Both the position numbers and the translations under genes were made by a program. A DNA stretch of 64,000 bases from Anaerotardibacter muris (GTDB taxonomy: Bacteria > Actinomycetota > Coriobacteriia > Coriobacteriales > Eggerthellaceae), in NCBI RefSeq assembly GCF_943192915.1, contig NZ_CALPCD010000001.1, positions 310,001 to 374,000 on the forward strand. The letters are read 5' to 3'. Below are positions 17,147 to 26,848 of the stretch, piece after piece. How positions within the stretch are numbered: position 1 is the first letter of the stretch; each line of letters begins with the position of its first letter. The notes below the pieces were generated by a model. It saw nothing but the letters and a program-made list of their open reading frames with translations, had not been told where the DNA came from and did no database searches.

Positions 17147-18013
17147 TTAACGGTGTGCGCGTAGTTGCCAAAAAGCCACAGCGGATGCGGCGGCAACATT
17201 GAGCGAGTCAACGCCGTCGCGCATAGGTATCTTCGCAACAAGATCAGCTGCTTCGATGGTGCGCTGCGAAAGCCCCTCACCTTCGGTACCGAGCAGAACC
17301 GCCAGCTTCTCTGGTCGTTCGAGCTGCGGGTCGTCAAGGAAGACCGATTCATCATGGAGCGCGAGCGCCACGGTAGTGAAACCAAGCTGTTTGAGCGTCT
17401 CAACACCCGATTCGTGCCAATCTTCAACAGTCCCTGGAAAGCGCGTCCATGGCACTTGGAAGACCGTACCCATCGACACGCGGATCGCGCGGCGATAGAG
17501 CGGGTCGCAGCAACCAGGAGTTATCAGGAGCCCGTCGAAGCCAAGGGCTGCCGCATTACGGAAGACCGCTCCCACGTTCGTGTGGTTCGTGATGTCTTCA
17601 AGCACTGCGATGCGCTTTGCATCGTGCGCGAAGCTCTCCATGGTTGGAAGCGGCTTGCGCTTCATCGCGCACAGCACCCCGCGCGTTAACTCGAAGCCAG
17701 TTAGCTGTTCGATCTGCTCGGAGGGCGCCACATAGATGGGAATACCTGGAGCGTCTTCGGCGGCGGCACCAGCAGCAGGACCGAAGTCTGTTTCGATGCG
17801 CTCGATCAGTGCCGCACTACGCTGCAGACGATGTTCAGGAATGAGCAACGAAAGTGGTTCGTAGCCTGCGTCGAGCGCGCGCACGATGACCTTCTCCGAT
17901 TCCGCGATGAAGATGCCCTTCTCTGGCTCCAGTCGATTGCGCAACTGCACTTCGGTGAGCCGCACATAAGCATCCAGCCGTTCATCACGTATATCCTCAA
18001 CCTGAATGATCAC
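17147..18013 (-). CDS. SpoU/TrmH-family RNA 2'-O-ribose methyltransferase
   Basis: 288 residues from GTG 18013; a second GTG at 18019 overlaps the GAGGAG ribosome site and is less likely. The N-terminal substrate-binding domain (to about 110) is followed by the SPOUT knot: ITNHTNVGAVFRNAAALGF (motif 1), LLGTEGEGL (motif 2) and IPMRDGVDSLNVAAASAVAF (motif 3). It transfers methyl from SAM to a ribose in rRNA or tRNA; the site modified cannot be read from the sequence. Confidence 0.9.
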   Translation of the reverse strand: MIIQVEDIRDERLDAYVRLTEVQLRNRLEPEKGIFIAESEKVIVRALDAGYEPLSLLIPEHRLQRSAALIERIETDFGPAAGAAAEDAPGIPIYVAPSEQIEQLTGFELTRGVLCAMKRKPLPTMESFAHDAKRIAVLEDITNHTNVGAVFRNAAALGFDGLLITPGCCDPLYRRAIRVSMGTVFQVPWTRFPGTVEDWHESGVETLKQLGFTTVALALHDESVFLDDPQLERPEKLAVLLGTEGEGLSQRTIEAADLVAKIPMRDGVDSLNVAAASAVAFWQLRAHR

Positions 18014-18044
18014 AAACACTCCTCAATCTCTCACCCAAGTATAA

Positions 18045-18076
18045 AAGAAAAGCTCCCGGGTGGGAGCTTTTCAAAA
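18045..18076. terminator. Bidirectional terminator after groEL
   Basis: AAAAGCTCCC, 4-base loop, GGGAGCTTTT. On the minus strand it ends TTTTCTTTTAT, but it also has AAAA/TTTT flanks for the other direction. It separates groEL from the upstream start of the SpoU gene. Confidence 0.85.
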
Positions 18077-18095
18077 AAGTGCGTGTGAGCAGCTA

Positions 18096-19742
<1,647 letters not shown>

Positions 19743-19802
19743 TCATTGGTGCCCTTACGGGCGAAATTTCCGAGTTAGATGTTCGAGAGGTCGCAGAAGC
19801 GA

Positions 19803-20093
19803 TTAGTCTGCGTAGACAGCGTAGATGTCGTCGGCGCGCAGGATGAGAACAGCCTCTCCGTCGACGTCAACTTCAGTTCCGCCGTACTTGCCATAGAGCA
19901 CGCGGTCGCCTTCTTTCACAGGCATAGGAAGATGCTTACCATCGTTGTTGACGCGGCCTTCGCCGACAGCGAGAACAACGCCCGTCTGGGGCTTCTCCTT
20001 GGATTCAGGAGCGATGTAGAGGCCTCCAGCCGTGGTCTCCTGAGCCTCGTCCTGCTTGACGATGATGCGATCACCGAGCGGCTTCAAGTTCAT
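19803..20093 (-). CDS. groS: Co-chaperonin GroES (Cpn10)
   Basis: 96 residues, MNLKPLGDRIIVKQDEAQET, with the mobile loop ETTAGGLYIAPESKEKPQ and the C-terminal DDIYAV. It caps the GroEL ring. First gene of the groESL operon, with a CIRCE operator about 115 bp upstream. Confidence 0.97.
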   Translation of the reverse strand: MNLKPLGDRIIVKQDEAQETTAGGLYIAPESKEKPQTGVVLAVGEGRVNNDGKHLPMPVKEGDRVLYGKYGGTEVDVDGEAVLILRADDIYAVYAD

Positions 20094-20206
20094 AGGTACT
20101 TCCTTTCTTCGAATGCGCTTATGCGCCTTGTTCCCAGGTCAGTCCAGCCGTGCTGCCCGAGTTAGCGGGGCGGCTTGAAGAGCACCGCAACACTGCTAGA
20201 GAGTAA

Positions 20207-20233
20207 TTAGCACTCGCAAGTGTCGAGTGCTAA
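20207..20233 (-). promoter_or_regulatory. CIRCE operator of groESL
   Basis: TTAGCACTC, 9-base spacer, GAGTGCTAA: the exact consensus of the CIRCE element bound by the HrcA repressor. It lies between the predicted promoter (20242-20269) and groES. Confidence 0.97.
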
Positions 20234-20241
20234 CCCTGAAT

Positions 20242-20269
20242 ATACTATCAAGTTTTACCATGAATGCAA
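20242..20269 (-). promoter_or_regulatory. Predicted groESL promoter
   Basis: On the minus strand, TTGCAT and TAGTAT are separated by 16 bases, immediately upstream of the CIRCE operator, a usual arrangement for HrcA-controlled sigma-70-type promoters. Confidence 0.7.
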
Positions 20270-20399
20270 GGCGAGTTTCAGAAAATATGCGCGTTCGTCA
20301 TATAGGTTTACGAAGCGTAACCTACTCCATGTTTTGGACACGTTTCATGCCATCTGCTCGAACTGAAGCGCGAGCAAAACGCATCTTAAATGCTTCCTG

Positions 20400-20453
20400 G
20401 CCTGTCCCCAAAGCGTTCGGGACACTTTGGGACCTGTCCTCCAAGTGTCCGAG
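20400..20453. repeat. Family A degenerate fragment
   Basis: Contains CCTGTCCCCAAAG, GGGACACTTTGGGACC and CAAGTGTCC, a scrambled form of family A. It ends directly at the nadE stop codon on the minus strand. Confidence 0.55.
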
Positions 20454-21269
20454 CTAGTAGAACTTTGCGTCGGGGAATGGCGGTTCGATGGCACGTTTGA
20501 AGGCATAGGAGTTGGTACGACGAATGGCGTAGCCCACCTCTTCGGGATTGAAACCCATGGCCACCACTTCTTCGGCAGGTTTGCCATGCTCGAAATGCGC
20601 GATAAGGATCTTGTCCAAGGTCTCGTAGTCGATACCGAGCGCTTTCTCATCTTCGGCACCAGGAGAAAGCTCAGCACTGGGCGGCTTCACGATGATGTGT
20701 TCGGGGATGGGAGGGATCTGACCAGCAGCTACGGCGCGTTCGTTCACCCAACGCGAAAGGGCGAACACGTCGGTCTTGTAGAGACCGCCGAGCGGGGCGA
20801 ACGCACCCGACGTGTCACCATACATGGTAGAGAAGCCCATGGCGGCTTCGCTCTTATTGCCCGTGTTGACCATCATCCAATCAAACGCGTTGGAGAGCGC
20901 CATCAAACACACCATGCGGCAGCGGGCCTGGGTGTTCTCGGAAGCAAGCCCAGAAAGCGGACCACCCACGGCATCGCTCAACGTTTCAACGAAGGCTTCA
21001 TAAGGGCCTTCGATCGATATCTTCTCAACAGGAATAGCTAGGTTCGCGGCAAGCTCTTCCGCATCTGAAATGGAGTGATCGCTTGAATAGGGGCCAGGCA
21101 ACATGTAGGCATGCACGTGGTTGGGGCCGAAAGCTTCGGCGCACATCACCGCTACGAGCGCGGAATCAATGCCGCCCGAAAGACCGAGCACCACATCGGT
21201 GAAACCCGCCTGCGTGGCATAATCCTTCAGTGCCTGAACGCTCAGTGTGTATTTCTGCTCGAGATCCAT
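20454..21269 (-). CDS. nadE: NH3-dependent NAD+ synthetase
   Basis: 271 residues with GAGGGGAAAG before the ATG. It has the PP-loop LGLSGGIDSALVAV (near residue 30), TGNKSE, and a YGDTSGAFAPLGGLYKTDV segment typical of NadE. It amidates nicotinic acid adenine dinucleotide using ATP. There is no N-terminal glutaminase (CN-hydrolase) domain, so ammonia is the likely nitrogen donor. A family A fragment abuts the stop. Confidence 0.95.
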   Translation of the reverse strand: MDLEQKYTLSVQALKDYATQAGFTDVVLGLSGGIDSALVAVMCAEAFGPNHVHAYMLPGPYSSDHSISDAEELAANLAIPVEKISIEGPYEAFVETLSDAVGGPLSGLASENTQARCRMVCLMALSNAFDWMMVNTGNKSEAAMGFSTMYGDTSGAFAPLGGLYKTDVFALSRWVNERAVAAGQIPPIPEHIIVKPPSAELSPGAEDEKALGIDYETLDKILIAHFEHGKPAEEVVAMGFNPEEVGYAIRRTNSYAFKRAIEPPFPDAKFY

Positions 21270-21374
21270 AGCTTTCCCCTCTTTGCTGTGGCTGTCTCTG
21301 CTGATCGTAAGCTTGTTCTTAGCCCGTGCGCTCCCCTACGTGCCTGCGCAGCGCTCGAACTTGGGCCCTAGAGC

Positions 21375-22025
21375 CTAGAGCGCGCGGATCTGGTCGGCCA
21401 GCCAGTTAGCCCACGCTTCAACGCCTTTACCATTTGTAGCAGACATCGGGAAGATGGGCGCAGTGGGATTGAGATTCTTAATATGGTCGTAAAACAGTTC
21501 TTCGTCAAAGTTGAACACGGGCGCGGTGTCGATCTTGTTCAACACGATGGCAGACGCAGCCTGGAATACGCCTGGGTACTTCAGCGGCTTGTCGTCACCT
21601 TCGGGGACGGACAGGATCATGGCCTTCATATTCTCGCCCAGATCGAAGTCGGTCGGGCACACCAGGTTGCCCACATTCTCGATGATGATAAGGTCGAGGT
21701 TGTCCAGGTCGAGCACATCGACCGCGCGGCGGATCATCGCGCTTTCCAGATGGCACGCGCCACCAGTGTTGATCTGCACGGCCGCGATACCCTGGCTCTT
21801 GATCTTCTCAGAGTCCACCGAGGAGGCGATATCGCCCTCGATCACCGCGATATTGAATTCATCACGCAGCGCTTCGATGGTTGCCAGGATGGTAGAGGTC
21901 TTGCCTGAGCCAGGCGATGCCAACAGATCGAGCACGAACACTTTCTTTTCCTTGAACAGCTCACGATTCTCGTCGGCCAAACGGTCGTTCTTATCAAGAA
22001 TGGGCTGGTGAAGATCGATCTGCAT
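21375..22025 (-). CDS. hypB: Hydrogenase nickel-incorporation GTPase HypB
   Basis: 216 residues. P-loop LASPGSGKTS near residue 36, EGDIASSVDSEKI (switch), TGGACHLESAMI with the conserved Cys/His metal site, and NKIDTA for guanine binding. It lacks the N-terminal histidine-rich nickel-storage stretch. It inserts nickel into [NiFe]-hydrogenase with HypA, encoded 3 bp upstream. AAGGAG of its ribosome site lies in the last codons of hypA. No hydrogenase structural gene is in the window. Confidence 0.95.
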   Translation of the reverse strand: MQIDLHQPILDKNDRLADENRELFKEKKVFVLDLLASPGSGKTSTILATIEALRDEFNIAVIEGDIASSVDSEKIKSQGIAAVQINTGGACHLESAMIRRAVDVLDLDNLDLIIIENVGNLVCPTDFDLGENMKAMILSVPEGDDKPLKYPGVFQAASAIVLNKIDTAPVFNFDEELFYDHIKNLNPTAPIFPMSATNGKGVEAWANWLADQIRAL

Positions 22026-22028
22026 GAG

Positions 22029-22412
22029 CTACTCCTTGTCCGAGTTGTCTGGTTCATCTTCATCGGGCATATCTACCTCGATCGAAGAGATCTGCAATTC
22101 TTTGCCTTCGAGCAGCTGCAAGAAAGGGCTGCCGCATTCGGGGCACAGCATATGAAACCGGTCGTGGGAGAATTCGTGACCGCATTGCGTGCAAATGCTC
22201 TTAGGCTGGATCATGGTCACTTCAAGGGTGGCGCCTTCGAAGTAGGGATTGTTTTCTGCAAGCGCTTCAAAAGCGAACTGGAGCGCGTCTTCAATAGCTT
22301 CGGTCATAACGCCCACATCAAGCGAGACCTTCAGCACACGGTCGGCCCCGGCATCGCGCGCGGCGGTCTCGACCGATTCCATAACGCCTGTCATGATGCC
22401 TAGCTCGTGCAT
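22029..22412 (-). CDS. hypA: Hydrogenase nickel-incorporation protein HypA
   Basis: 127 residues. ATG 22412 is chosen over ATG 22415 because HypA uses Met1-His2-Glu3 as its nickel ligand, and this start gives MHELGIM. The zinc site is CTQCG followed 16 residues later by CPECG. The tail is acidic. The start overlaps the tatC stop (TGATG), so it may be translationally coupled to tatC. Confidence 0.94.
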   Translation of the reverse strand: MHELGIMTGVMESVETAARDAGADRVLKVSLDVGVMTEAIEDALQFAFEALAENNPYFEGATLEVTMIQPKSICTQCGHEFSHDRFHMLCPECGSPFLQLLEGKELQISSIEVDMPDEDEPDNSDKE

Positions 22413-23371
22413 CATTCGCCCTTTTCGTTCGAGGACTGAGGCTGGTCGGCCTGGGTCTGCGCGGCCTGTGCAGGTTGTGCAGATTGGGCGGGTTGGGCTT
22501 TCTTCTTAGGAGCGAGCTCGTCGTCGCTGCCCCATAGATGCTTGTCGAAATCGCGCTTCAACTGACGCAGCTCTTCGCGCGCCTCTTCGGCTTCCTGCGC
22601 TTCGATAACGGCTTGCTCTTCGAGCTTCTTAGCGCGCTTCTTCACCGCGAATCGAGCGATGAACAGGCTGATCTCGTAGAGCAGCACCAGTGCCGCAAAC
22701 ATAAGGCCCATGGTCACGGGCGAAGCGTCTGGCGTGACCATAGCCGAGAAGATGAGCAGGCCGATGTAGACATAGCGCCAACTCTTGCGCAGCTTGTCGT
22801 AAGGAATCACGTTGAAGACCACCAGGTAGAACACCACCAGCGGCAGCTCGAAGCCCAGACCAAAGCCTAGCTCAAACTTGATGATGATGTCGACCCATTT
22901 GCTGGCCTCTGGCAGGATGTTCGCGAAACCCGATGCTTGGTCGGTGAGCCATTCGAACGCGGGGTTCAGGATGACCAAATAGCAGAAGACGGTACCGAAG
23001 ATGAACAAGCCCACTGCTGCGAAGAACGTGGGCAGGAACCACTTGCGCTCCTTGGGCTTCAGTGCCGGCAGGAAGAACGCGAGGATCTGCCATAGGATGA
23101 ACGGTGCGGTAGCCACGAGCGATGCCCAGAGCGCCAATTGGAAACGCAGGGCGAACGCGTCAAAGGCACCGAGCACGTTCAGCAGCACCTGACCATCTTC
23201 GTTGGCGGGCAAGTATTGCGCCACGGGCATGAGCAGGAATTGCGCGATGGTGGGCGTTGCCAGGTAGAAGACGATACAAGCCACCAGCAGTACCACCACG
23301 ATGCGCACCAAGCGCATACGCAGTTCGCCCAAATGCTCCATCAAAGACATACGCGCAGGTCCGATAGGCAT
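22412..23371 (-). CDS. tatC: Twin-arginine translocase subunit TatC
   Basis: 319 residues starting MPIGPARMSLMEHLGELRMR, the conserved TatC N-terminus, with GGAGG 9 bases before ATG 23371 (TGATG overlap with the tatA/B stop). Six membrane helices are visible, with the periplasmic-loop FILWQILAFFLPALKPKERK region. The last 70 residues form a charged coiled coil and a Pro/Ala/Gln-rich tail longer than usual. It is the receptor of the folded-protein exporter. Confidence 0.95.
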   Translation of the reverse strand: MPIGPARMSLMEHLGELRMRLVRIVVVLLVACIVFYLATPTIAQFLLMPVAQYLPANEDGQVLLNVLGAFDAFALRFQLALWASLVATAPFILWQILAFFLPALKPKERKWFLPTFFAAVGLFIFGTVFCYLVILNPAFEWLTDQASGFANILPEASKWVDIIIKFELGFGLGFELPLVVFYLVVFNVIPYDKLRKSWRYVYIGLLIFSAMVTPDASPVTMGLMFAALVLLYEISLFIARFAVKKRAKKLEEQAVIEAQEAEEAREELRQLKRDFDKHLWGSDDELAPKKKAQPAQSAQPAQAAQTQADQPQSSNEKGE

Positions 23372-24081
23372 CACTGCTCACCTCCCTTGGAGGTGGTGGA
23401 GGCTGACTGGTCTTCTGCTGGCTTTGTGACAGAAACAGCTTCAGACTTGGACTCTGAGCTGCCCTTTTCGCGGATCACGTCTTTGTTCAGAGGAACGTTG
23501 CCATAGAGCTGGTCGGCCGTAGGCCTTTGCGTGGAAGTCTTCGGTTCTGGTTTGGAAGCGGGAGTTGCCGCAGAAGTTTCGGCGGAGATTTCGGCATCAG
23601 CGTGGCCCTGAACCTGGGCTTCGGTGCCAGCCTTAGCCCCATCATTGACTGGAGCCTGAGTTTGCGCTTGACCCTGCGCTTCGGCCTTAGCAGCAGCTTC
23701 CTGCTTCATCTTCGCACGATTAGCGTCGATCTCAGCTTGCTTCTTCTGATCGATCTCTGCGCGGGCTTTACACTCAGCGCGTTCACGGTCGTAGCGAGCT
23801 TTGCGCTGAGCGAAGGTCTCTTCGTTTTCGGCACGCTTGATCTTCTGCTTAGCAGCGCTATGAGCACGGTCGAGCGCCTTCGAGGGATTCTTGAACGGCT
23901 CATCTGCACTGGGGTCGAAGATCTCTTCGCGGATGACGCCATCCATTTCGTCTTTTGCTTTCTTGAATTTGTTGATGGCCATGCCAACGGTCTTGGCGAT
24001 CTCCGGCAATTTATCGGGGCCGAAGATAAGAAAGCCGAAGAGAATTATGAGAAATAGCTCAAATCCGCCGATTCCAAACAA
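23371..24081 (-). CDS. tatA: TatA/TatB-family translocase protein with long tail
   Basis: 236 residues from a TTG start (MFGIGGFELFLIILFGFLIF), with GAGG 8 bases upstream. A single N-terminal membrane helix is followed by FGPDKLPEIAKTVG, the amphipathic helix of TatA/B, then about 160 residues of charged, Ala/Gln/Glu-rich coiled-coil and low-complexity tail. TatA proteins are usually below 100 residues; this length is more like TatB. Only one TatA/B gene is seen here, so it may act as either or both. It overlaps tatC. Confidence 0.9.
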   Translation of the reverse strand: MFGIGGFELFLIILFGFLIFGPDKLPEIAKTVGMAINKFKKAKDEMDGVIREEIFDPSADEPFKNPSKALDRAHSAAKQKIKRAENEETFAQRKARYDRERAECKARAEIDQKKQAEIDANRAKMKQEAAAKAEAQGQAQTQAPVNDGAKAGTEAQVQGHADAEISAETSAATPASKPEPKTSTQRPTADQLYGNVPLNKDVIREKGSSESKSEAVSVTKPAEDQSASTTSKGGEQ

Positions 24082-24123
24082 GACGCAGCCTCAAATCTTC
24101 TATCAACGCGAGAGCGCTCGGGC

Positions 24124-24327
24124 TTAGGACGCGCCACCGATGAACATCAATCCGACGGTAGGGATAGAGAGAGCGAGCGCAAGGATGACGCACACAACGA
24201 TAACGCCGATACGCTTGATGAATTCAGCGCGCTTCTGCTTCTCCGCCTGCTTACGCTGACGTTCGAGGGCGGCTTGCCTGCGTTCTTCTGCCTGCTTGGC
24301 ACTGATCTTCTGTTTCTTTCCAGCCAT
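24124..24327 (-). CDS. Small single-span membrane protein
   Basis: 67 residues: a strongly charged N-terminal helix rich in Lys/Gln/Arg (residues 1-40) followed by one membrane helix (about 43-62). AGGAAAGAG precedes the ATG. Not recognised; it sits 42 bp upstream of tatA on the same strand and could be part of that transcript. Confidence 0.65.
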   Translation of the reverse strand: MAGKKQKISAKQAEERRQAALERQRKQAEKQKRAEFIKRIGVIVVCVILALALSIPTVGLMFIGGAS

Positions 24328-24416
24328 TGCTCAATCTCTTTCCTACGGACAGAACAACTTTACCCTACGATGCTCGCGCGTGGGTGCTCTATTCGGTGTG
24401 GGGTGATGAGGATAGG

Positions 24417-25775
24417 TTAGGATGGGCGCAACGATGTGCGAATGCTCAACACGCGAGCGATGTTCTTAGCCACATCGGTGCCGTCAACGCGCCACTGACC
24501 GCGCTCGAACAAGATGTTGCCATCGACCATGGTCATCATAACGTCGTTGTTCGATGCGGAGCTGAGCATGGTGAAGATCGGGTCGTTCACAGAAGTTTGG
24601 TGTGAGCCAGCCAGGTCGATAGCGATGATGTCAGCCTGCTTGCCCACTTCCAGGGAGCCGACCTTGTCATCGATGCCCAGCACCTTCGCAGCTGAGAGCG
24701 TACCCATCTCAAGCAGCGTTTGAGCACTGATGAAGTCACGATTGCTCATAGCGCGCTGGATGAGCAGCTCAACGCGCATCTCTGTGAAGATGTCCACGAA
24801 ATCGAGCGAGCCAGGAGCGCCCGTTGCTAGACCAACGCGCAGACCCGCACGCAGGTATTCATCGAGCGGCGCAACGCCCATACCCAACTGAGCATTCAAG
24901 CTGGGGGTGATGGCAACAGCCACATCGTATTCCTTGAGCTTGTTGATATCTTCGTGATTGACGCACACGCCATAGATGATCATGGTGTTCTCGGCATCGA
25001 AGCCTTCCCAGTTCAGCACATAATTCACGGGCGTGACACCAGTAGGCAACCATGGCGGTAGCTCCATGAAGCCCGACAGCTCGAAGCGCAAGCTGCTATC
25101 CACCGCGCGGCCATGCTTCACGAAGCGATATTCCTCATTGCTGCCTGCCAAGCGCATGGCCACAGGCAGGTTATGCTCCAAGGCATAATGGGAAACTTCC
25201 TTGTAGATGAGGGGATGACACTCGAAAACGGGTGCAGGCGCCAGACCGAAGGAGATGCGATCAGAGGTCATCTCGTTCGACCATTTCTCCAGATCACCCA
25301 CAGCCTTCTTCAGCGCGTAATTCACCAGATTCTTATCGATGGCAGAAGTTTCGCGATAGATCACCGCACGCAGACCGAGCTTGTCAGCCGCACGAGCAGC
25401 AGCACCCGTAGTGGTCATATCGCCCACGGTGGTGATGCCCGAAGCAAGCGCCTCGAGCGCGCCAAGATAAGCGGATTCGTAGCTTTCTTCAGCAGAGAGC
25501 TTGCGACGCAGTTCTGATATCTCTTTGATCCAACCAGTGTAGGGGACGTCGCTGATCAGACCACGAAGGATGGCATCTTCAAGACGCGCATAAAGATCGA
25601 TCATGCCGGGACACAGTGCTGCGTTGCCAAAATCGTGGATCTCTTCGTCTGCGTAGCGCAGGCGCATCATGTCGGCCTGGCCGATGTCCAGGATCTTGTC
25701 GTCTTTGACGTAGATGGCGCCGTTCTCGATGGGAGCCGAAGAGACGGGCAGAACGTATTGTGCACAGAGAAGCAT
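24417..25775 (-). CDS. Amidohydrolase-fold protein lacking the metal ligands (pseudoenzyme)
   Basis: 452 residues with GGAGG before ATG 25775. The overall order follows the S-adenosylhomocysteine/chlorohydrolase-type deaminases (N-terminal beta-sandwich, TIM barrel, GKQADIIAIDL return strand). The residues that bind metal and act in catalysis are replaced: PGxxDxHxH reads PGMIDLYARLED, the barrel His..Glu region reads MRLAGSNEEY, the SHNPxSN region reads AITPSLN, and the GTD Asp region reads LATGAPGSLD. It is therefore unlikely to be an active deaminase. It is downstream of menG on the same strand, so a structural or regulatory role linked to menaquinone is possible, but this is inference. 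Confidence 0.85.
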   Translation of the reverse strand: MLLCAQYVLPVSSAPIENGAIYVKDDKILDIGQADMMRLRYADEEIHDFGNAALCPGMIDLYARLEDAILRGLISDVPYTGWIKEISELRRKLSAEESYESAYLGALEALASGITTVGDMTTTGAAARAADKLGLRAVIYRETSAIDKNLVNYALKKAVGDLEKWSNEMTSDRISFGLAPAPVFECHPLIYKEVSHYALEHNLPVAMRLAGSNEEYRFVKHGRAVDSSLRFELSGFMELPPWLPTGVTPVNYVLNWEGFDAENTMIIYGVCVNHEDINKLKEYDVAVAITPSLNAQLGMGVAPLDEYLRAGLRVGLATGAPGSLDFVDIFTEMRVELLIQRAMSNRDFISAQTLLEMGTLSAAKVLGIDDKVGSLEVGKQADIIAIDLAGSHQTSVNDPIFTMLSSASNNDVMMTMVDGNILFERGQWRVDGTDVAKNIARVLSIRTSLRPS

Positions 25776-25840
25776 GGATCCTCCTGTAGTGAGTTTTCAT
25801 ACACATATTAGCATGAAGCACCCACTGAAACGTTGGCCTG

Positions 25841-25879
25841 GAGGGTGAGGGTAAGATATTTACCCACTACCTTGCTCGC
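25841..25879. repeat. Family B element, truncated left end
   Basis: GAGGGTGAGGGTAAGATATT followed by TACCCACTACCTTGCTCGC matches the left arm and the start of the core of the family B copies, then stops at the menG stop codon. No right arm was found. Confidence 0.65.
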
Positions 25880-25885
25880 GTGGAG

Positions 25886-26659
25886 CTATAAAGGTTTTTT
25901 GGCGATGTGGACGGCAGCCACGCCGAAGGTCACGTTGGTCCACTCGACGTCGGTGAAACCAGCTTCGCGCAGCATTTGGGCGAAGCCCTCCTGATCAGGG
26001 AACGCCTTGATGGATTTGGCAAGATAGATGAAGCCTGAAGCATCGCCAGTGCAGAATTTACCCCACAGCGGTATGCCCCAGCGCAGATAGAGACGATAGC
26101 CAAGGCGCATGAGCGGATTAGGCGGCGTGGAGAATTCGAGCACGCAGAGCGACCCACCGGGCTTCAGCACACGGAACATCTCGGAGAGCGCCTGTTCGCG
26201 CTTGGGCATGTTACGGATGCCGTAGGACATGGTGATGATGTCGAATGAATCGTCTTCGTAGGGGATATCCTGGCCATCGACCACCGCAAGCTCCATGGGA
26301 ACGCCGCGGTTCTCCCCTTCATCGAGACGCTCTTGAGCCACCTCGAGCATGGCGGGCGTGTAGTCTGAAAGGATGATCTCTTTGGGCTTCTTGCGGCTGC
26401 AGGCCATGAAGCTCACATCGCCCGTGCCGCCTGCGATATCGAGCATGCGAGAGTCTGAGGTGATGGGCGAATTATCGATAAGGGTCTCGAGCCAGCCAAC
26501 GTATTGACCGAAGCTGGAAAGACGATTGAAGCGCTCGTAATCCCAGGCGATGTCGGTGAAGATCTTCTGAACGCGGTCGGAGGAGAGCTCCGCGGGAGCA
26601 TTTTCGCCCGTGGCAGTATCGATCGAATGCTCGTTGGTATGTTCTTTCGATTCGGTCAT
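25886..26659 (-). CDS. menG: Demethylmenaquinone methyltransferase (UbiE/MenG)
   Basis: 257 residues. SAM-binding motif LDIAGGTGDVSFMA near residue 75, then SYGIRNMPKREQALSEMFRV and LEFSTPP, the two UbiE signatures. It methylates demethylmenaquinone, the last step of menaquinone synthesis. About 30 N-terminal residues before the fold are polar. The gene downstream encodes the amidohydrolase-like pseudoenzyme. A 24-bp inverted repeat lies upstream (26774-26824). Confidence 0.95.
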   Translation of the reverse strand: MTESKEHTNEHSIDTATGENAPAELSSDRVQKIFTDIAWDYERFNRLSSFGQYVGWLETLIDNSPITSDSRMLDIAGGTGDVSFMACSRKKPKEIILSDYTPAMLEVAQERLDEGENRGVPMELAVVDGQDIPYEDDSFDIITMSYGIRNMPKREQALSEMFRVLKPGGSLCVLEFSTPPNPLMRLGYRLYLRWGIPLWGKFCTGDASGFIYLAKSIKAFPDQEGFAQMLREAGFTDVEWTNVTFGVAAVHIAKKPL

Positions 26660-26773
26660 GCCGATGCGATCCTTGTCGGTCCTTCGTTCGTTTACGAGTG
26701 CTTGAATATCGTAGCCATCTAAGATGAGGAAAACAATCAGAGTTTTACTAATGGCAAAAATGTAAGTCTTTGG

Positions 26774-26824
26774 CGCAAGCAGTAAGCCTGTAGGGGCAGG
26801 GCCCCTACAGGCTTACTGCTTGCG
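26774..26824. terminator. 24-bp perfect inverted repeat, probable terminator or REP-type hairpin
   Basis: Arms 26774-26797 and 26801-26824 are perfectly complementary with a 3-base loop (AGG). There is no T-run on either side. It lies 25 bp past the stop of the tsaB-rimI-tsaD fusion and before menG. The stem is far longer than normal for a terminator. Confidence 0.6.
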
Positions 26825-26848
26825 ACAACGTATTTGGGAAGGTCACTC

